A stretch of DNA of 10,085 nt from Limnohabitans sp. (lineage in GTDB: Bacteria > Pseudomonadota > Gammaproteobacteria > Burkholderiales > Burkholderiaceae_C), in the NCBI GenBank assembly GCA_021731425.1, contig JAKFXJ010000186.1, positions 1 through 10,085 on the forward strand. Reading direction: 5' to 3'. Made by a program: the position numbers and the translations under genes. Positions 6,149 through 10,085 of the stretch are shown piece after piece; within the stretch, counting starts at the first letter, position 1; each line of letters begins with the position of its first letter. Under the pieces are notes generated by a model, which was not told the origin of the DNA, searched no databases, and worked only from the letters and a program-made list of their open reading frames with translations.

Positions 6149-7570
6149 ATGGCCACCAAAACCTACAACGCCGGTGTCAAGGAATACCGCAGCACTTACT
6201 GGGAACCCCATTACACGCCCAAGGACACCGACATCCTGGCCTGTTTCAAGATCACGCCCCAAGCCGGCGTGGACCGCGAGGAACTGGCCGCTGCGGTGGC
6301 CGCCGAATCCTCGACCGGCACTTGGACCACGGTGTGGACCGACTTGCTCACCGACCTGGACTACTACAAAGGCCGCGCCTACGCCATCGAAGACGTGCCC
6401 GGTGACGACACCTGCTTTTACGCTTTTGTCGCCTACCCCATCGACCTGTTCGAAGAGGGCTCGGTGGTGAACGTGTTGACCTCCTTGGTTGGCAACGTGT
6501 TCGGCTTCAAGGCTTTGCGTGCATTGCGTCTGGAAGACATCCGCTTCCCCATCGCCTACGTCAAGACCTGCGGCGGCCCGCCCCACGGCATCCAGGTCGA
6601 GCGCGACATCATGAACAAATACGGTCGCCCCCTCTTGGGTTGCACCATCAAGCCCAAGCTGGGTCTGTCCGGCAAGAACTACGGCCGCGCTGTGTACGAA
6701 TGCCTGCGCGGTGGTTTGGACTTCACCAAAGACGACGAGAACGTCAACTCACAGCCCTTCATGCGGTGGCGTCAGCGCTTTGACTTCGTGCAAGAAGCCA
6801 TTGAAAAAGCCGAGCGCGAAACCGGTGAGCGCAAAGGCCACTACCTCAACGTGACCGCGCCCACTCCGGAAGAGATGTACAAGCGCGCCGAGTACGCGAA
6901 AGAAATCGGCTCGCCGATCATCATGCACGACTACCTCACTGGGGGTCTGACCGCCAACACCGGCTTGGCCAATTGGTGCCGCGACAACGGCATGCTGCTG
7001 CACATCCACCGCGCCATGCACGCCGTGCTCGACCGCAACCCGCACCACGGCATCCACTTCCGTGTGCTGACCAAGGTGCTGCGCCTGTCGGGTGGTGACC
7101 ACCTGCACTCCGGCACCGTGGTGGGCAAGCTCGAAGGCGACCGTGCCTCCACCTTGGGCTGGATCGACATCATGCGCGACGACTTCATCAAAGAAGACCG
7201 CAGCCGCGGCATCTTCTTCGACCAAGACTTCGGATCCATGCCCGGCGTCTTGCCTGTGGCCTCTGGGGGTATCCACGTCTGGCACATGCCCGCACTGGTC
7301 AACATCTTTGGTGACGACTCGGTCTTGCAGTTTGGCGGTGGCACTTTGGGTCACCCTTGGGGCAACGCCGCCGGTGCTGCCGCCAACCGTGTGGCCTTGG
7401 AAGCTTGCGTCAAAGCACGCAACGAAGGCGTGGCCGTTGAAAAAGAAGGTAAGGCTGTGCTCAGCGAAGCCGCCAAGCACTCGCCCGAACTCAAGATCGC
7501 CATGGAAACCTGGAAAGAGATCAAGTTCGAATTCGACACCGTCGACAAGCTCGACATTGCCCACAAGTAA
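6149..7570 (+). CDS. cbbL: Ribulose-1,5-bisphosphate carboxylase/oxygenase large subunit, form IA
   Basis: This is the catalytic subunit of RuBisCO, which carboxylates ribulose bisphosphate in the Calvin cycle in the cytoplasm. The product has 473 residues, normal for form I. Catalytic features are intact. They include E53, the TIKPKLGLS segment with K168 and K170, and [11 protein letters not shown] with the carbamylated lysine K194 and metal ligands D196 and E197. H287 (HIHRAMHAV), H320 (GDHLHSGT) and loop-6 K327 (VVGKLEGDR) are also present. The start is ATG 6149, with AGGAG eight bases upstream. The reading frame is open far upstream, but that extension crosses cbbR antisense and is not used. 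The partner cbbS follows after 29 bases. The sequence and the form IA-type small subunit point to form IA; with cbbQ and cbbO downstream and no carboxysome genes in view, the cytosolic IAq type fits. Confidence 0.98.
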   Translation: MATKTYNAGVKEYRSTYWEPHYTPKDTDILACFKITPQAGVDREELAAAVAAESSTGTWTTVWTDLLTDLDYYKGRAYAIEDVPGDDTCFYAFVAYPIDLFEEGSVVNVLTSLVGNVFGFKALRALRLEDIRFPIAYVKTCGGPPHGIQVERDIMNKYGRPLLGCTIKPKLGLSGKNYGRAVYECLRGGLDFTKDDENVNSQPFMRWRQRFDFVQEAIEKAERETGERKGHYLNVTAPTPEEMYKRAEYAKEIGSPIIMHDYLTGGLTANTGLANWCRDNGMLLHIHRAMHAVLDRNPHHGIHFRVLTKVLRLSGGDHLHSGTVVGKLEGDRASTLGWIDIMRDDFIKEDRSRGIFFDQDFGSMPGVLPVASGGIHVWHMPALVNIFGDDSVLQFGGGTLGHPWGNAAGAAANRVALEACVKARNEGVAVEKEGKAVLSEAAKHSPELKIAMETWKEIKFEFDTVDKLDIAHK

Positions 7571-7599
7571 TCCCCGACACACATTCAAGGACACACACC

Positions 7600-7953
7600 A
7601 TGAGCATGCAAGACTACAACTCCCGCTTGTCCGATCCGGCCAGCCGCAAGTTCGAGACCTTCTCGTACCTGCCCGCGATGACCAAGGAAGAGATCCGCAA
7701 ACAAGTGGAATACCTGGTCAAAAAAGGCCTCAACCCCGCCATTGAACACACCGAACCCCAGTACCTGATGGACTCTTACTGGTACATGTGGAAGCTGCCC
7801 ATGTTCGGTGAAACCGATGTGGACAAGGTGCTGGCCGAATGCGAAGCCTGCCGCCAAGCCAACCCGGACAACCACATCCGTTTGATCGGCTACAACAACT
7901 TCACGCAGTCGCAAGGCGCGTCGATGGTGATCTTCCGCGGAAAAACCGTGTAA
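7600..7953 (+). CDS. cbbS: Ribulose-1,5-bisphosphate carboxylase/oxygenase small subunit, form IA
   Basis: The small subunit caps the L8 core of form I RuBisCO and is needed for full activity and assembly. The product has 117 residues, a normal length for short bacterial form IA subunits. Signature segments are [11 protein letters not shown] (17-27), the stretch around residues 44-52 with [23 protein letters not shown] (60-73) and [15 protein letters not shown] (92-106). ATG 7600 is chosen because AAGGA (7587-7591) lies eight bases upstream; a second ATG two codons later would be slightly further away. It is cotranscribed with cbbL. After its TAA comes a 125-base gap with strong stem-loops before cbbQ. 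Confidence 0.97.
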   Translation: MSMQDYNSRLSDPASRKFETFSYLPAMTKEEIRKQVEYLVKKGLNPAIEHTEPQYLMDSYWYMWKLPMFGETDVDKVLAECEACRQANPDNHIRLIGYNNFTQSQGASMVIFRGKTV

Positions 7954-7967
7954 GTTCCCCTTTGGAG

Positions 7968-7992
7968 CCTGCACCGCCATCCGTGGTGCAGG
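7968..7992 (+). repeat. Stem-loop 1 in the cbbS-cbbQ gap
   Basis: CCTGCACC (7968-7975) pairs perfectly with GGTGCAGG (7985-7992) around a nine-base loop. It begins 14 bases after the cbbS stop codon. No run of T follows, so it is not a standard terminator. A role in protecting the 3' end of the cbbLS message is plausible. Confidence 0.7.
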
Positions 7993-7993
7993 G

Positions 7994-8038
7994 TTCAATG
8001 TCAAGGCGCCGCTGAAAGAAGAGCGCCTTGCCATTGAA
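7994..8038 (+). repeat. Stem-loop 2 in the cbbS-cbbQ gap (16-bp stem, one mismatch)
   Basis: The left arm at 7994-8009 (TTCAATG, T, CAAGGCGC) pairs with 8023-8038 (GCGCCTTG, C, CATTGAA). Fifteen of sixteen positions are paired, and the loop is 13 bases. It directly follows stem-loop 1 and lies about 40 bases before the cbbQ start. It lacks a T tract. A small GGGC/GCCC pairing (8046-8049 with 8057-8060) precedes the cbbQ ribosome site. The likely role is mRNA stabilisation or partial attenuation between cbbLS and cbbQO. Confidence 0.75.
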
Positions 8039-8078
8039 TGGTACCGGGCACTGTCAGCCCTGAGCTGTGGAGAACAAC

Positions 8079-8882
8079 ATGAGCGAAGCATTGGACGCCT
8101 ACCGCGTCGCCCAAGAACCTTATTACCGCCCCGTGGCCGACGAGATCGAGCTGTTCGAAGCCGCCTACTCGGTGCGCATGCCCATGATGCTCAAAGGCCC
8201 CACCGGCTGCGGCAAAACCCGCTTTGTCGAGCACATGGCCTGGAAGCTGAACAAGCCGCTGATTACCGTGGCCTGCAACGAGGACATGACCGCCAGCGAC
8301 CTGGTGGGCCGATTCTTGTTGGATGCCAACGGCACCCGCTGGCAAGACGGCCCTTTGGCTGTGGCCGCCCGCCGTGGTGCGATTTGTTACCTCGATGAGG
8401 TCGTCGAGGCGCGTCAAGACACCACCGTCGTCATCCACCCCTTGACCGACAACCGCCGTGTTTTGCCCTTGGAGAAAAAGGGTGAGTTGGTGCAAGCGCA
8501 CCCCGATTTTCAGATCGTCATCTCGTATAACCCGGGCTACCAAAGCCTGATGAAAGACCTCAAGCAGTCGACCAAACAACGTTTTGGTGCGCTGGACTTC
8601 AACTACCCAGAACACGACATCGAGACCGAAATCGTCGCGCACGAAACTGGCGTCAGTACCGACGTGGCCGCCAAGTTGGTGGGCATTGCCGAGCGTGCGC
8701 GCAACCTCAAAGGCCATGGTCTGGACGAAGGTATTTCCACCCGCATGTTGATCTACGCGGGCAGCCTGATCGCCCAAGGCGTGGCCGCACAAGCCGCTTG
8801 CCGTGTGGCCTTGGTGCGCCCAATCACCGACGACCCAGACATGCGCGACGCTTTGGACGCCGCGGTTTCCACTTTCTTCTGA
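8079..8882 (+). CDS. cbbQ: RuBisCO activase ATPase CbbQ (AAA+, MoxR type)
   Basis: CbbQ forms a hexameric AAA+ ring that, with one CbbO, releases tight-binding sugar phosphates from RuBisCO using ATP. The product has 267 residues, the normal size. Motifs in order are Walker A GPTGCGKT (40-47), Walker B AICYLDEV (101-108), sensor 1 in VISYNPGYQ (N151), a likely arginine finger in STKQRFG (R168) and sensor 2 in [10 protein letters not shown] (R222). ATG 8079 is preferred, with GGAG (8069-8072) six bases before it. A GTG at 8067 in frame would put the ribosome site inside the gene. cbbO follows after 13 bases. NirQ/NorQ of denitrification are close homologues, but the position behind cbbLS makes CbbQ the right name. 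Confidence 0.95.
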   Translation: MSEALDAYRVAQEPYYRPVADEIELFEAAYSVRMPMMLKGPTGCGKTRFVEHMAWKLNKPLITVACNEDMTASDLVGRFLLDANGTRWQDGPLAVAARRGAICYLDEVVEARQDTTVVIHPLTDNRRVLPLEKKGELVQAHPDFQIVISYNPGYQSLMKDLKQSTKQRFGALDFNYPEHDIETEIVAHETGVSTDVAAKLVGIAERARNLKGHGLDEGISTRMLIYAGSLIAQGVAAQAACRVALVRPITDDPDMRDALDAAVSTFF

Positions 8883-8895
8883 CGTAGGCACCCTT

Positions 8896-10085
8896 ATGTC
8901 GGTGCAGCTTCAAGACCACGCCGAGTGGGTCGAGCAACTCGACCCGTCCTCGGTGGACTTGCTCACACACACCTGGCCCGAGGCCACCAAGGTGTTTTCT
9001 GCCCGTGGGCTCGACAACTACGTCAAGGGCGCTGCGGCCTTGCGCGGTTTGGGCCGTGGCCATGAGTTGGTCAACGCTTGGATCGATGGCGCACCGCAAG
9101 TGGCCAAAGAAATTGGCGAGGATGTGGTCGGCGAATTGGCCACCACCGCCTTGGTTTTGGCGTCCAAAACTTCGGGTGCGGTGATCGAGTTGGTGCTGGC
9201 CACCGCACCGACCGCGGCCAAGCGATTGGCCGACGCGGCGCTGTTCATGCAGTACCTGCAGTTTCTCAATACTTTGGTGGCGCAAGCCCCGCGCGGTTTA
9301 CGGCCCATGTTGGGGCAACTCGATGCGCTGTTTGCCCAGCTGACCTTGGGGGGCTTGCGTCGCTGGGCGACTTGGGGCGCACAAGCCCACCGCACGGAGT
9401 ACGAGGCTCAGATCGCTTATTTCGGTTTGCAGTCCAAAGAGTCTTTGGCCATGCTGCAACAAGAGCGCAAAGGCACCTTGTTGGTCGATGTGCAGCGGCG
9501 CATCAACATGTACCTGCGTGCCTTGTGGGGCCGCGACTTTTTCATGCGCCCCACCGCCGGTGACTTCGAAAATCGGGAAGGCTTGCGCCCCTTCATCGAG
9601 GACTATTTCATCCACTTGCCCGACGCCTTGGACGCCGTGCAGGGCAACGATGGCCTGGTGGACGCCACCCAGCTCTACCGCGCGGCTTGCGCCCACGCCG
9701 CGGCCCATGTGGTGTTCACACGCCAAGCCATCTCGGCCGAATCGCTCAACCCGTGGCAGATGGCTATGGTGGCCTTGGCCGAAGACGCCCGGGTGGAAGC
9801 CTTGGCGGTGGCGCGCTTTCCCGGCATGCGGCCTTTGTGGGCGCAGTTGCACACCACCCCCGCCACACAGCAAGCCACAGCAGGCGATTGGTTGGCCCGC
9901 ATGGCGCGGGCGTGGATCGACCCCACGTATGAAGACAATCACCCTTGGATTGCCCAAGGCCGTGCCTTGATGGCCGAAGCCATGCCACGCCTGCTGGCAC
10001 AGCCCCACGATAACAGCGAATCGTGGGCCATGGGTGTGCAGTTGGCACACAGCTACCGCGAGCTCACCCAAGGCCCTGCCTTCGC
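8896..10085 (+). CDS. cbbO: RuBisCO activase adaptor CbbO (3'-truncated by window edge)
   Basis: The frame stays open from ATG 8896 to the end of the window, giving the first 396 residues and two further bases. CbbO proteins are usually about 770-800 residues with a C-terminal von Willebrand A domain that carries a MIDAS and touches RuBisCO; that part lies beyond the window. The N-terminal half begins MSVQLQDHAEWVEQLDPSS and is largely helical. CbbO/NorD-family segments are visible: LWGRDFFMRPTAGDFE (about 210-225), the segment IEDYFIHLPDALD (about 234-246) and AEDARVEALAVARFPG (about 295-310). The ribosome site is weak (TAGG at 8885-8888). The gene is 13 bases from cbbQ and translated with it. 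NorD is the paralogue; context favours CbbO. No frameshift is seen. Confidence 0.92.
   Translation, partial: MSVQLQDHAEWVEQLDPSSVDLLTHTWPEATKVFSARGLDNYVKGAAALRGLGRGHELVNAWIDGAPQVAKEIGEDVVGELATTALVLASKTSGAVIELVLATAPTAAKRLADAALFMQYLQFLNTLVAQAPRGLRPMLGQLDALFAQLTLGGLRRWATWGAQAHRTEYEAQIAYFGLQSKESLAMLQQERKGTLLVDVQRRINMYLRALWGRDFFMRPTAGDFENREGLRPFIEDYFIHLPDALDAVQGNDGLVDATQLYRAACAHAAAHVVFTRQAISAESLNPWQMAMVALAEDARVEALAVARFPGMRPLWAQLHTTPATQQATAGDWLARMARAWIDPTYEDNHPWIAQGRALMAEAMPRLLAQPHDNSESWAMGVQLAHSYRELTQGPAF

Noticed and set aside
5333..7570. A long open frame extending cbbL far upstream
   Set aside because: The extension runs antisense through cbbR and shows no protein family features. The RuBisCO sequence and the AGGAG ribosome site fix the start at 6149.
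6149..7570. Form II RuBisCO (cbbM)
   Set aside because: Loop-6 and active-site contexts are those of form I, and a small-subunit gene follows directly.
7954..8078. Carboxysome genes or a standard terminator after cbbS
   Set aside because: cbbQ follows instead of csoS2. The hairpins lack the T tract needed for a classical terminator.
8001..8891. A 296-codon minus-strand open frame opposite cbbQ
   Set aside because: It mirrors the well-supported cbbQ reading frame, and its composition (rich in H, G and V) is typical of an antisense shadow.
9298..10071. A 257-codon minus-strand open frame opposite cbbO
   Set aside because: The plus strand encodes an uninterrupted CbbO sequence with family motifs; the minus frame has none.

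Overview
The window looks like chromosomal DNA of a betaproteobacterium, most likely Burkholderiales and Comamonadaceae-like, that can oxidise reduced sulfur compounds and fix CO2. This rests on its moderately high GC, its protein sequences, its form IA RuBisCO followed by cbbQ and cbbO, and a flavocytochrome c sulfide dehydrogenase gene. The genus assignment is inference.

The left part (1-3908) is a sulfur-oxidation neighbourhood. It holds the 3' end of fccB (+), a bidirectional terminator, and a convergent YeeE/YedE gene (-) with the three-cysteine signature of thiosulfate importers. A divergent exported thioredoxin with a CVFC active site (+) follows. Next come a Crp/Fnr-family regulator (+) and, convergent with it, an exported single-domain rhodanese (-). 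The rhodanese promoter carries a perfect FNR-type site (TTGAT-N4-ATCAA) at class II activator spacing, so the adjacent regulator is its obvious candidate activator.

The middle part (4108-5977) has two LysR-type genes in tandem on the minus strand. Both resemble CbbR, the RuBP/NADPH-responsive regulator of Calvin-cycle genes. The one nearest the RuBisCO genes is probably the canonical CbbR and the second is a diverged paralogue. A 171-bp AT-rich intergenic region with an inverted repeat separates the proximal cbbR from the divergent cbb operon.

The right part (6149-10085) is cbbL-cbbS-cbbQ-cbbO (+), with cbbO running off the window. CbbL and CbbS form the L8S8 enzyme. CbbQ (an AAA+ MoxR-type ATPase) and CbbO (which normally ends in a von Willebrand A domain beyond this window) form the activase that removes inhibitory sugar phosphates. 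The 125-bp gap between cbbS and cbbQ holds two strong stem-loops that could set different mRNA levels for RuBisCO and its activase.

Taken together, sulfide and thiosulfate uptake and oxidation would supply electrons for CO2 fixation. No gene family here appears wholly new. The points most worth a second look are regulatory: the FNR-box promoter, the Fnr-like protein lacking one cluster cysteine, the paired CbbR paralogues and the intergenic hairpins. No stretch longer than 300 bases lacks a gene, and no tRNA, rRNA, CRISPR array or insertion sequence was seen.
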